A DNA stretch of 64,000 nt. Source: Planctomycetota bacterium. GTDB taxonomy: Bacteria; Planctomycetota; Planctomycetia; Planctomycetales; Planctomycetaceae. How positions within the stretch are numbered: the stretch's first letter is position 1; every line of letters starts with the position of its first letter. The DNA lies in assembly GCA_022600195.1 (NCBI GenBank), contig JAHZKX010000047.1, positions 1 through 64,000 of the forward strand, given 5' to 3'. Under the pieces are notes generated by a model that was not told the DNA's origin, did no database searches, and worked only from the letters and a program-made list of their open reading frames with translations. The position numbers and the translations under genes are program-made. Shown here piece after piece: positions 17,702 to 25,338 of the stretch.

Positions 17702-20428
17702 GTGGCAAAGAAAAAGCTAAAAGCATTGGTGATCGTTGAGTCACCGGCCAAAGCCAAGAAAATCGGCGGCTATTTAGGTAGTGACTATAAGGTTCTGGCC
17801 AGTATGGGGCACGTTCGTGATCTACCAACCAAAGCCTCTGATGTCCCGACGGAATTCAAGAAAAAACACAAATGGGCCACTCTGGGGGTCAATGTCGAGT
17901 CAGAATTCGAGCCTTATTACCTGGTTCCCAAAGAGAAGAAAAAAACCGTCAAAGAACTCAAAGACGCTCTGAAGGATGCACAAGAGCTGATTCTGGCGAC
18001 GGACGAAGACCGCGAAGGCGAAAGCATCGGCTGGCATTTAGCCGAATTACTGAAGCCCAAAGTACCTGTAAAACGGATGGTTTTCTCAGAAATCACCAAA
18101 GAAGCCATTCAGGAAGCCATTGCGAATCCACGTGATCTCGATTTGAACCTGGTCTCTGCTCAGGAAACGCGTCGGGTGCTGGATCGATTGTATGGATTTA
18201 CATTAAGTCCGCTGTTGTGGAAAAAAATTGCGCGAGGACTGTCTGCCGGACGTGTACAGTCTGTCGCGGTTCGGATTCTGGTGCAGAGAGAACTCGAGCG
18301 ACTCGCCTTTCGCAGCGGTACCTATTGGGATTTGAAGGCTCTGCTCAAGACTTCCGAGGGAGCCGAATTTGATTCGATGTTAATGACCGTTGGCGGAAAA
18401 AAAGTTGCCAGCGGGAAAGACTTCGATGAATCAACGGGTAAGCTGAAAGAGGGGTCCGATGTATTACTGTTAAACGAACAGCAGGCCGACGAGTTGCTGG
18501 AACGAGTCAAAAAATCGGACTGGAAGGTGACTTCGGTCGAGCAACGTCTGCAATCGCGTAAGCCACCGGCTCCGTTTACCACCAGTACATTGCAACAGGA
18601 GGGGAACCGAAAGCTGAACATGTCAGCTCGTGAAACCATGCAGGTTGCCCAGCGGTTGTACGAAGATGGTCACATTACTTATATGCGTACCGATAGTGTC
18701 AATCTTTCGAATGAAGCGGTGTCTGCATCGCGTGAGCGAATCGAAGATTTATATGGTAAAGATTATCTCAGCCCGAATATTCGCCGCTTTGATACGAAAT
18801 CCAAGGGCGCGCAGGAAGCACACGAAGCGATTCGTCCCGCTGGAAAGTTAATGAAAACCGCTGATGAAATTGGCCTGAAAGGGCAGCAGGGTAAATTATA
18901 TGCAATGATCTGGATGCGAACGATGGCGACACAGATGGAAGAAGCCAGATTACGTTTTCAAACAGTCACAATCACAGCCGACAATGCCGAGTTCCGTGCT
19001 ACAGGACGCCATGTTGAATTTCCCGGTTTCTTCCGCGCTTATGTAGAAGGAGTTGATGATCCGGAAGCCGCTTTAGATGACAGCGAGTCAGTCTTGCCAC
19101 CTTTGGAAGAAAATCAGGCGCTGGAAGCCAGTCAGGTTGACCCTCTAAAGCACGAAACCAAACCGCCCGCACGCTATACGGAAGCCACCATCGTTCGCAA
19201 AATGGAGAGTGAAGGAGTAGGACGTCCCAGTACTTATGCTTCCATTATCGGAACAATCCAGGACCGCGGCTATGTGAATAAGGTCGGCAGTCAGCTCGTG
19301 CCCACATTTACTGCGCTGGCTGTCACGCGATTGCTCGAAAAGTTTTTCCCGAATCTGGTCGACTTACAGTTTACCGCAGCCATGGAACAGCAGCTGGATG
19401 ACATTGCCGTCGGTGAAGGGGACCGGTTACCTTATCTCAATCAGTTCTATCGCGGGAAAGAAGGCCTGGATGAACAGGTGAAGGCCAATGAAGAGACCAT
19501 CGATGCGCGGGAAATCTGCACCTTGAATCTGGATGGGATCGAGTCGGCGGTACGTGTTGGTCGCTATGGCCCTTATGTGACAGATGGAGCAGAAGAAGAA
19601 CCCATTTCCGCATCGATTCCCGAGAATATCGCACCCGCTGATCTCACGAATGAACTGGCAGAAAAATTAATTCGCCAGAAAAGCGAGGGCCCGAAATCAC
19701 TGGGTATGCATCCCGAAGAAAACACGCCGATCTACAAGTTATTTGGTCCGTTTGGCCCTTACCTGCAATTAGGGGATGTCATTGAAGATGGACCCAAGCC
19801 CAAGCGTGTGAGTATTCCCAAAACCGTCGATCCCGATGATGTTAATTTCGAGCTGGCGCTAAAGTATTTAAGTCTGCCTCGCGGTTTAGGTGAGCATCCC
19901 GAAACCGGCAAGAAAGTAAACGCGGGCATCGGTCGCTTCGGCCCCTATGTCCTGCACGACAAAGTTTACAAGTCACTGGCGAAGGAAGACGATATTCTGA
20001 CGATCGAGTTGCCCCGCGCTGTGGAGCTGTTAAAGCAGGCACGACAGCGGAGTGCTCCTACGCCAATTCGTGACCTGGGAAAACACCCTGAAGACGAAGA
20101 GCCAGTTGCAATTTTCGATGGTCGTTATGGGCCTTATGTCAAACATGGAAAGATCAATGCCACCATTCCCAAAGGCTACGAAGTCGAGAATGTAACCATG
20201 GAACTGGCAGTAGACTGGCTTGAAGTCAAAGCGGCGAAAAAAGGGACCAAGAAAAAGGCAACTAAAAAGAAAGCAGCTGCAAAAACAACGAAGAAAGCAG
20301 CAGCCAAGAAAACGACAAAAAAAGCAGCTGCAAAAAAGAAGACGACCAAAAAAGCGCCAGCGAAAAAGAGCACTAAGAAGAAGACGACCAAAAAGAAGGC
20401 TGCCAAGAAAAAAGCGGCTGAAGAATAA
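17702..20428 (+). CDS. topA: DNA topoisomerase I (type IA)
   Basis: A 908-residue topoisomerase that relaxes negative supercoils. The Toprim domain begins VIVESPAKAKKIGGYLGS and contains DEDREGESIGWH. GLSAGRVQSVAVR follows, and the catalytic tyrosine is Y327 in ITYMRTDSVNLS. The C-terminal part has four Toprim_C repeats marked by G(R/P)(Y/F)GPY(V/L). No zinc-ribbon cysteines are visible; instead the last ~65 residues are a lysine/alanine/threonine tail (KKAAAKK-type repeats) like that of histone H1, probably binding DNA electrostatically. The start is GTG at 17702, with AGGAAGG about 8 bases upstream. The gene ends 14 bases from the convergent membrane-protein gene. Confidence 0.96.
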   Translation: MAKKKLKALVIVESPAKAKKIGGYLGSDYKVLASMGHVRDLPTKASDVPTEFKKKHKWATLGVNVESEFEPYYLVPKEKKKTVKELKDALKDAQELILATDEDREGESIGWHLAELLKPKVPVKRMVFSEITKEAIQEAIANPRDLDLNLVSAQETRRVLDRLYGFTLSPLLWKKIARGLSAGRVQSVAVRILVQRELERLAFRSGTYWDLKALLKTSEGAEFDSMLMTVGGKKVASGKDFDESTGKLKEGSDVLLLNEQQADELLERVKKSDWKVTSVEQRLQSRKPPAPFTTSTLQQEGNRKLNMSARETMQVAQRLYEDGHITYMRTDSVNLSNEAVSASRERIEDLYGKDYLSPNIRRFDTKSKGAQEAHEAIRPAGKLMKTADEIGLKGQQGKLYAMIWMRTMATQMEEARLRFQTVTITADNAEFRATGRHVEFPGFFRAYVEGVDDPEAALDDSESVLPPLEENQALEASQVDPLKHETKPPARYTEATIVRKMESEGVGRPSTYASIIGTIQDRGYVNKVGSQLVPTFTALAVTRLLEKFFPNLVDLQFTAAMEQQLDDIAVGEGDRLPYLNQFYRGKEGLDEQVKANEETIDAREICTLNLDGIESAVRVGRYGPYVTDGAEEEPISASIPENIAPADLTNELAEKLIRQKSEGPKSLGMHPEENTPIYKLFGPFGPYLQLGDVIEDGPKPKRVSIPKTVDPDDVNFELALKYLSLPRGLGEHPETGKKVNAGIGRFGPYVLHDKVYKSLAKEDDILTIELPRAVELLKQARQRSAPTPIRDLGKHPEDEEPVAIFDGRYGPYVKHGKINATIPKGYEVENVTMELAVDWLEVKAAKKGTKKKATKKKAAAKTTKKAAAKKTTKKAAAKKKTTKKAPAKKSTKKKTTKKKAAKKKAAEE

Positions 20429-20442
20429 TTGGCAGTTCCAGT

Positions 20443-21237
20443 TCAGGCAGACGCTTTGGATTGGTCCTCTTCGACTGCAGTTGTGGGAACCGTCGTCTGT
20501 TCCACGTTTTCTTCGCAGTTCTTTCGGTCTGCAGCTTTGACCTCTGAGGCATTCAGGTCAAATTCTTCAATTAACTCGCGGCGGCGCATGTTAACCTTGC
20601 GATCAAATTCCGAGAGTACATCCAACGCACGGTCACGCGAAGTCACTAAGCCAATAATCAGATATTGACTGATCGCGATTCCATAACAGACCCAACCCAC
20701 AGTATCGACGGCGATCGCAGCCAGGATGGCGAACACGGGAGAAGAACGGTTGATATGCTGGCAGACAACACCCTTCAGGATGGCCCACCACTTTTCTTTC
20801 AGCTCACGAAAAATACCATACTTTTTTGACATCTTTAACTGTGGGGGGCCAGGGTGAATGATCGAAAATAATTCCTGATCAGGCATCGCTTCGATCACAC
20901 CAATGGCCAGCATAATTCGAAAGCCCATTAAAACCCAGCCTTCCGTTCCCTGGAGACTCATGGGAACCCAGCCAAACAAAGCTGCCTCCATATTGGCCGT
21001 CGCCGCCAACAGTAATAAGGAACCGCGAAACCACTGTTCAAGGTCTTTTTCCAGCTCTGCATCAATCTCTTGAACACGCACGACCTTCTTGAGAATCAGA
21101 TGGAATATCGGGATGGCAATGAGCCCTATAAAGAAACGTGTTAAGGGCTTTAACAGGTTTCTGAAATAGGGATTGGCAAACAGGATTCGAAAAAATCCAC
21201 CCACAATAGTTCCTAACTGATCGAAAGGTATAAACAC
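20443..21237 (-). CDS. Conserved-looking multi-pass membrane protein of unknown function
   Basis: About 264 residues, with hydrophobic segments LTRFFIGLIAIPIFHLIL, GSLLLLAATANMEAALFGWV, WVLMGFRIMLAIGVIEA and PVFAILAAIAVDTVGWVCYG/ISQYLIIGLVTS. A charged cytoplasmic tail with heptad-like charge follows (SEFDRKVNMRRRELIEEFDLNASEV). I choose the GTG at 21237 because GGGAG lies 8 bases before it; the open frame reaches a TTG at 21276. I do not recognise the family. It is convergent with topA. It lies downstream of the retron RT on the same strand but is separated from it by a probable terminator, so it need not belong to the retron, although membrane proteins do serve as effectors in some retron types. 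Confidence 0.65.
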   Translation of the reverse strand: MFIPFDQLGTIVGGFFRILFANPYFRNLLKPLTRFFIGLIAIPIFHLILKKVVRVQEIDAELEKDLEQWFRGSLLLLAATANMEAALFGWVPMSLQGTEGWVLMGFRIMLAIGVIEAMPDQELFSIIHPGPPQLKMSKKYGIFRELKEKWWAILKGVVCQHINRSSPVFAILAAIAVDTVGWVCYGIAISQYLIIGLVTSRDRALDVLSEFDRKVNMRRRELIEEFDLNASEVKAADRKNCEENVEQTTVPTTAVEEDQSKASA

Positions 21238-21285
21238 GAATTTTACTCCCTGATTGATAAAACGAAATCGGTTCAATCAGGGATC

Positions 21286-21329
21286 AAAAAAAAGACCACG
21301 AAAGATTCAGATCTTTCAGAGCAGTCGTG
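21286..21329 (-). terminator. Probable terminator after the retron reverse transcriptase
   Basis: On the minus strand CACGA (21325-21329) can pair with TCGTG (21297-21301), and inside it AAAGAT (21311-21316) pairs with ATCTTT (21301-21306) around CTGA. The arm is followed by a T-run at 21286-21293. It begins 57 bases after the RT stop. Confidence 0.6.
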
Positions 21330-21385
21330 CCTCTATTATGCCTCAAAATGCAGGAATGAAACAAGGCAGAAGATTCACACTGGGA

Positions 21386-22660
21386 TTACCAGCGGATTCG
21401 TTCATAGAGCTGTAGTAAACGCTGGCCACGGTTTGGGTTGAGTTGTTGCACATAAGCCACACGACCGCGGAGATGGCTGGCGAAATCAGGATGTTGTTCC
21501 CGGTTTTGGCTGACAGGTCCCGAACGAATACAATTCGTCAGAATCGCTTTGAGGAGATCGAATTCTTTACGCGGGACGTTCGTGTGTTCGTTGACCACAA
21601 CGCCGGTCACTTTCTGCTGTTGATTATTTCGCAACACACGTCTTTTTGAATGATTTACCTGGAATCGCTCAGAGCGGATGATCTGTTCGACAAGTGGAAT
21701 AAATACACGCAACGATCGCAAAAATTGACCTGATCCGGAAAACGTTAAATCGTCGGCATAGCGCGTGTAGTCGGCACCAAAAGAACGTGCTAATCCGGAA
21801 AGCCTAACATCCAGCGAAAAGGCCGACAGGTTGGCCAGTGCAGGGGATGTGGAGGCACCTTGCGGCAGATGACGCGACAGATAGGGATAAAGTGGGCGCA
21901 CGCTTCCGTCAGGAAACGGCATACTCATCGGCACTGCCGAAGTTGTCAGTCGTGCCAGACAAATCGCTGCTTCACGACAATAACCTACACTGCGGAAAAT
22001 GGAAACGACACGCGAAAATTTGACACTGGTATAAAAATTCTCCAGATCAAATTTGACAACAACGCGTTTTCCCACATGAGGCCGCGCGTTGGTGACAGGG
22101 GAATGACCGGTGATAAATCCGTGTGCCGTTGAATGCACGGGGATCTTGCTCAGTAACTCCTGCAGGATCTGTTGCTGTGCAATTTTCAAAAAAGGTTTGG
22201 GGGCTTCTATCAGCCGAAAACCATTTCGCTTGGGTAGCCAGTGATAAGCATAGTGCGAATCACCGACATCATCCGGCCGATCAAATTGATTAAACCGATG
22301 CGTCAACCAGGCCAGTTTTCCCAGCGGGATATCCAGCCATTGGGAAAGTTCAAGCGGTGTGCGAAATTGAGGCAGATTGTACCGATCTAGCTTTTCAACA
22401 TCACTATCCCGCGTCATATCAAAATAATGACCCGTTCGAGATCCATAACGGGCAAGTTCGTGCGGCGGAGAGGAAACTTCTATCGTTTCAGGTATCTCAG
22501 CTTTATCTCCACTTTTGTAGCGAAATGGTTTGAGACGTGGTTTACGGGCAGCGCGCGAACGCTGGGTACGTCTTTCTGGTTGCCCCGTTTCAGAAGGCGC
22601 AACGGAACGATTTGATGGTGAACCAAACAGGAGCTGGCGTAAAAATTGAAATAAGCCCAT
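21386..22660 (-). CDS. Retron reverse transcriptase
   Basis: A 424-residue reverse transcriptase with the marks of retron RTs: the region-X motif NARPH (191-195), first catalytic aspartate in KFDLENFYTS (D205), LPQGASTSPALANL (265-278), catalytic YADD (301-304) and the region-Y VTG motif (351-353). In retrons the enzyme primes from a 2'-OH of a guanosine in its own non-coding RNA and makes branched msDNA. A fitting ncRNA lies just upstream (22725-22894). The first ~100 residues are an extra, basic and polar N-terminal extension not needed for the RT fold. The core starts near TPLELSQWLDIPLGKLAWLT. ATG at 22660 has AGGA 7 bases upstream. No HNH, ATPase, nucleotidase or other known effector gene is adjacent, so I do not assign a retron type. 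Confidence 0.93.
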   Translation of the reverse strand: MGLFQFLRQLLFGSPSNRSVAPSETGQPERRTQRSRAARKPRLKPFRYKSGDKAEIPETIEVSSPPHELARYGSRTGHYFDMTRDSDVEKLDRYNLPQFRTPLELSQWLDIPLGKLAWLTHRFNQFDRPDDVGDSHYAYHWLPKRNGFRLIEAPKPFLKIAQQQILQELLSKIPVHSTAHGFITGHSPVTNARPHVGKRVVVKFDLENFYTSVKFSRVVSIFRSVGYCREAAICLARLTTSAVPMSMPFPDGSVRPLYPYLSRHLPQGASTSPALANLSAFSLDVRLSGLARSFGADYTRYADDLTFSGSGQFLRSLRVFIPLVEQIIRSERFQVNHSKRRVLRNNQQQKVTGVVVNEHTNVPRKEFDLLKAILTNCIRSGPVSQNREQHPDFASHLRGRVAYVQQLNPNRGQRLLQLYERIRW

Positions 22661-22671
22661 TCAGAAATCCT

Positions 22672-22697
22672 GTTATCAGGTTGATGGATCTGATAAC
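22672..22697 (-). promoter_or_regulatory. Hairpin just upstream of the RT start codon
   Basis: A perfect 8-bp inverted repeat, GTTATCAG (minus strand, 22690-22697) with CTGATAAC (22672-22679), loop of 10. It ends immediately before the AGGA ribosome site of the RT gene, between a2 of the retron RNA and the coding sequence. It could limit RT translation or mark the 3' end of the mature ncRNA. Function is inferred. Confidence 0.5.
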
Positions 22698-22724
22698 CTA
22701 AAAATATTGTAAAGATAAAATGGC

Positions 22725-22894
22725 CAGCGGGCCGCACAACCGATCCTGTGACGAAGTGTTGCTACGATAAAAGTCTATCGTTGCGACACTTCACATGTCG
22801 TTGCATAGTCAATTCTTCTCCCGCGGGGTGTCCCCGCAGTACTCTGAGTGATCCGTCAGGATTCAGTCAGAGTCAGAACTTGTGCGACCCACTG
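22725..22894 (-). ncRNA. Retron msr-msd non-coding RNA
   Basis: On the minus strand, 5' to 3'. a1 (22880-22894, CAGTGGGTCGCACAA) pairs over 15 bases, with two G-U wobbles, with a2 (22725-22739, TTGTGCGGCCCGCTG). A G at 22879 directly after a1 is the likely branching nucleotide. msr hairpin 1 spans 22841-22873 (ACTCTGA/TCAGAGT outside, ATCC/GGAT inside). msr hairpin 2 spans 22823-22837, a 6-bp GC stem with a 3-base loop. The msd hairpin at 22753-22792 has 15 pairs with two mismatches and a 6-base loop. The order a1-msr-msd-a2-RT is exactly the retron arrangement, with a2 64 bases from the RT start. The 3' limit of the msDNA is not determinable by eye. Confidence 0.85.
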
Positions 22895-22910
22895 CCCATC
22901 AAGACTGCAA

Positions 22911-22938
22911 ATCGTATCCGTTTCGTGAAATGCGTCAA
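22911..22938 (-). promoter_or_regulatory. Candidate retron promoter
   Basis: On the minus strand TTGACG (-35, 22933-22938), 16-base spacer, then TACGAT (-10, 22911-22916). Transcription would start about 7 bases later, near 22903, less than 15 bases before a1. This is the position expected for the promoter of a retron transcript. Confidence 0.65.
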
Positions 22939-23019
22939 TGTTAAGTCTGGGGGTTAAGTCTGGGGAATCTGGATAAAGCCTGTTTTTTCTGACTCAATTT
23001 GATTACTGTAAATGCGTCA
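22928..23019. repeat. 10-bp direct repeat AAATGCGTCA flanking the tandem repeat
   Basis: AAATGCGTCA is at 22928-22937 and again at 23010-23019. The 72 bases between contain both 13-bp tandem copies. The first copy overlaps the retron -35 box. It could be a target-site duplication of a small insertion or a second operator motif; chance is not excluded. The remaining 150 bases to the M50 gene hold no supported gene. Confidence 0.45.
22940..22965. repeat. Perfect 13-bp tandem duplication upstream of the retron promoter
   Basis: GTTAAGTCTGGGG occurs twice head to tail (22940-22952 and 22953-22965) directly upstream of the -35 box. It may be an operator pair for a regulator, or a scar or end of a small mobile or REP-like element. 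I cannot decide from one copy. Confidence 0.75.
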
Positions 23020-23170
23020 GATAAAAATGGAGAGATTAATACCCCAAGAGAAGTGGTCTGATCTGCAATTGCCCTGGTTTCAGGACCACGATACAGTGCG
23101 AGCAGAATACAAAATTTGGAGAACGTATTCGAGTCTGTTTTGTTGAAATTGAATACAGAAAGTACGAACG

Positions 23171-23866
23171 ATGCTGGGAAATGTGAATCCCACAGAATTT
23201 GATTTGCGGTTTTCCCTGTTCGGGATTCCGGTGCGCGTGCACCCGCTCTTTTGGGCTGTGTCGGCGTACATGGGCTGGAGCCCTGATGATATCAAAATGA
23301 CGTTCATCTGGATTGCCTGTGTCTTTGTCTCCATTCTGGTGCATGAACTGGGACATGCGATCATGGCAAAACACTATGGCTGGCCTCCGGAAATCGTTTT
23401 GTATCATTTCGGTGGACTGGCTATGTTTCAGCCCTATTCGGGAATGACAACGCAGCGTTCGATCATCGTGTCTGCCGCAGGACCCTTGGCCGGTTTCGGT
23501 CTGTTGGGAGCAGTCATGTTTTTCAAGTTCTTTTCAATCAGGTATGGACTTTGGAATAACTTGAGCCAGCAGGCATCCTTTTATGTAAGTAATACATTTC
23601 ACTACTTGTATTTCATCAACCTGTATTGGGGGTTAATCAATCTCGCACCGGTTCTACCGCTGGATGGCGGGCACATCTGCGAAGATATCTGCAAAGCCGT
23701 CAAGCGCAATCGGGGCGATGTGCTGGCGATTCAAATTTCAATGGTGGCAGCCGGCGGCCTTGCCTTTTATTTCTTTAAGTCAGACTTTCGGTTTGCCGGC
23801 ATCATGTTTGCGTTGTTCGCCTTCTTCAACTTCCAGGCGTACCAGAACCGCAACAATGTCTGGTAG
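23171..23866 (+). CDS. Site-2 protease family (M50) membrane metalloprotease
   Basis: A 231-residue polytopic membrane protein with the zinc-binding HELGH motif at residues 58-62 and the second ligand motif in PLDGGH (165-168), both set in hydrophobic segments as in M50/S2P intramembrane proteases. It lacks PDZ and CBS domains, so it belongs to the minimal S2P group. Possible targets are membrane anti-sigma factors, of which two are encoded in this window, but nothing links them directly. The ATG at 23171 has only a weak ribosome site. It is divergent from the retron and convergent with the enolase-superfamily gene 20 bases beyond its stop. Confidence 0.86.
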   Translation: MLGNVNPTEFDLRFSLFGIPVRVHPLFWAVSAYMGWSPDDIKMTFIWIACVFVSILVHELGHAIMAKHYGWPPEIVLYHFGGLAMFQPYSGMTTQRSIIVSAAGPLAGFGLLGAVMFFKFFSIRYGLWNNLSQQASFYVSNTFHYLYFINLYWGLINLAPVLPLDGGHICEDICKAVKRNRGDVLAIQISMVAAGGLAFYFFKSDFRFAGIMFALFAFFNFQAYQNRNNVW

Positions 23867-23885
23867 CGAACATTCATGACTCTGC

Positions 23886-25238
23886 TTAGAATCCTAAGCC
23901 GTCGCCGTTAAGTTCAGCGGTTTTTACCGTCCCGTCAGTAATATTAAACATGCCGGGATAAGAGCGTTTCCACTTTTTGTTCGGCCCCGGGCAATACTGT
24001 CGGCCATTACCTTCAATTGCAGCGATAGACGGAATACGCGCTGCCAGACTGGCTGAATGTAAGAAGGAATAACCACAACAGGTTAAATCCTGCACACAGA
24101 GAAACATATCAAATTTCTGGGCAGCAGCACCCAAAAACAGCGATTCGGTTTGGCCTTTGCAGGCTTTCAAAGCGACGCCCGAATAGCCGAGATCACGGCT
24201 GAGCAGTAGCGAATCATAATCTACCAGCGATTCATCGATCACGACAGGTTTGATTTTGGCTGCTTCATGCATCTTGTTTTCAGGGTTGGCTTTGAGATCA
24301 CGATTTGTAGGTTGTTCGATATACTGCACTCGATCAAAGGCAGCTGGCGTTTGTTCGCGCACTTTGTTCAGAAAGTCGAGTACATAATCGACGTTTTCAC
24401 ACTTTTCGTTGAAGTCCAGCGAGTAGAACCAGGTATCGTTTTTACGTTCACCCTGTGCTTTGACGGCTTCATTTTCGACGGCCATCACACGGCTGATATC
24501 CCAGTCCAGATTGTCACCTGAGAGTTTGATTTTCAGATGCGTCAGTCCGTCCGCTTTAATCCACTCACCCAGTGTTTCCGGCAGCCCGTCATTCACTCGT
24601 TCAGCGATATCGGCTTCAGTGATTGGATCCAGCGCACCAACAAGATGGTAAATGGGAAGTGATGGCTTGGGATCTCGTAACGTGTATTGGTCCAGATATT
24701 CCCCTTTGAATTGATCATCCAGGTACTCTTCCAGATCGTGAGTCATATATTCTTTGGAAAGACCATTATAACTGTTGATATGATTCGCACGTCCGAAACC
24801 ATCATGAATCGCGGCATCCAGTGGACTCGATGCAACCAGTTGCGCCAACTCAGGAATTTCTTCATCCAGGCCTAATCGCTTCGAAAGTTTTTTCGCCATG
24901 AAATGGTATTCAGCAGAAATGTGATACATCAGATCAATCGGATGCGCAATTTCCGGACAGATGTTGGCTATGTCGACTGCTTCCTTCAGAAATTCGATCA
25001 TGGCTTTCAGAGCGTCATCAGGACTGACTACTGAAGAGGGCCAGGCCCAGATATTACCGGCTGGCATACTGCCGATTCCAATACCCTGTTTTCCGTTGAG
25101 CGTTTCAACAACAACTTCCACATTGAGCAGAACACTACTATCCATCACTCGCCCACCAAACTTCAGCGGGGTTCGAAAAGGGACTTCTTCTGTGGAAAAT
25201 TTTGCCTCAACAATTTTGATATCTGTTGACTTGGGCAT
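23886..25238 (-). CDS. Enolase-superfamily enzyme (mandelate racemase/muconate lactonizing type)
   Basis: A 450-residue protein with the superfamily pattern. An N-terminal capping domain comes first (EVPFRTPLKFGGRVMDSSVLLNVEV), then a barrel with a KxK base pair (LTHLKIKLSG) and metal ligands in SLDFNEKCENVDY, YIEQPTNRD and VVIDESLVDYDSL. A lysine near the sixth strand (GVALKACKGQTESL) may be the opposite base. These enzymes abstract an alpha proton from a carboxylate and then racemise, eliminate or cycloisomerise. The substrate is unknown. A near-complete active site suggests it is functional. It stands alone, with the ATP-grasp gene starting its own transcript 100 bases upstream on the same strand. 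Confidence 0.78.
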   Translation of the reverse strand: MPKSTDIKIVEAKFSTEEVPFRTPLKFGGRVMDSSVLLNVEVVVETLNGKQGIGIGSMPAGNIWAWPSSVVSPDDALKAMIEFLKEAVDIANICPEIAHPIDLMYHISAEYHFMAKKLSKRLGLDEEIPELAQLVASSPLDAAIHDGFGRANHINSYNGLSKEYMTHDLEEYLDDQFKGEYLDQYTLRDPKPSLPIYHLVGALDPITEADIAERVNDGLPETLGEWIKADGLTHLKIKLSGDNLDWDISRVMAVENEAVKAQGERKNDTWFYSLDFNEKCENVDYVLDFLNKVREQTPAAFDRVQYIEQPTNRDLKANPENKMHEAAKIKPVVIDESLVDYDSLLLSRDLGYSGVALKACKGQTESLFLGAAAQKFDMFLCVQDLTCCGYSFLHSASLAARIPSIAAIEGNGRQYCPGPNKKWKRSYPGMFNITDGTVKTAELNGDGLGF

Positions 25239-25338
25239 TGGTCTTTCATTCTTCCTTTATATAACGAGGCTCAACTGTAAAAAAGCTCATCTGTGTTTGA
25301 TTGCCATCCTTCAAAATTTAATTTTATAACCATTGCGC

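Noticed and set aside
17469-17720. 83-codon plus-strand frame before topA
   Set aside because: It overlaps the topA promoter and start with no similarity; topA has a well-placed GTG and ribosome site.
20176-20406. Hydrophobic antisense frame over the topA lysine tail
   Set aside because: A mirror of AAA/AAG lysine codons gives phenylalanine and leucine runs; not a membrane protein.
22480-22737. Alternative minus-strand frame over the RT start and ncRNA
   Set aside because: It shifts frame against the RT gene, contains no RT motif and lies over the a2 and hairpin structures.
23027-23146. 39-codon plus-strand frame upstream of the M50 gene
   Set aside because: No ribosome site, no recognisable similarity and no coupling to the next gene; probably chance.
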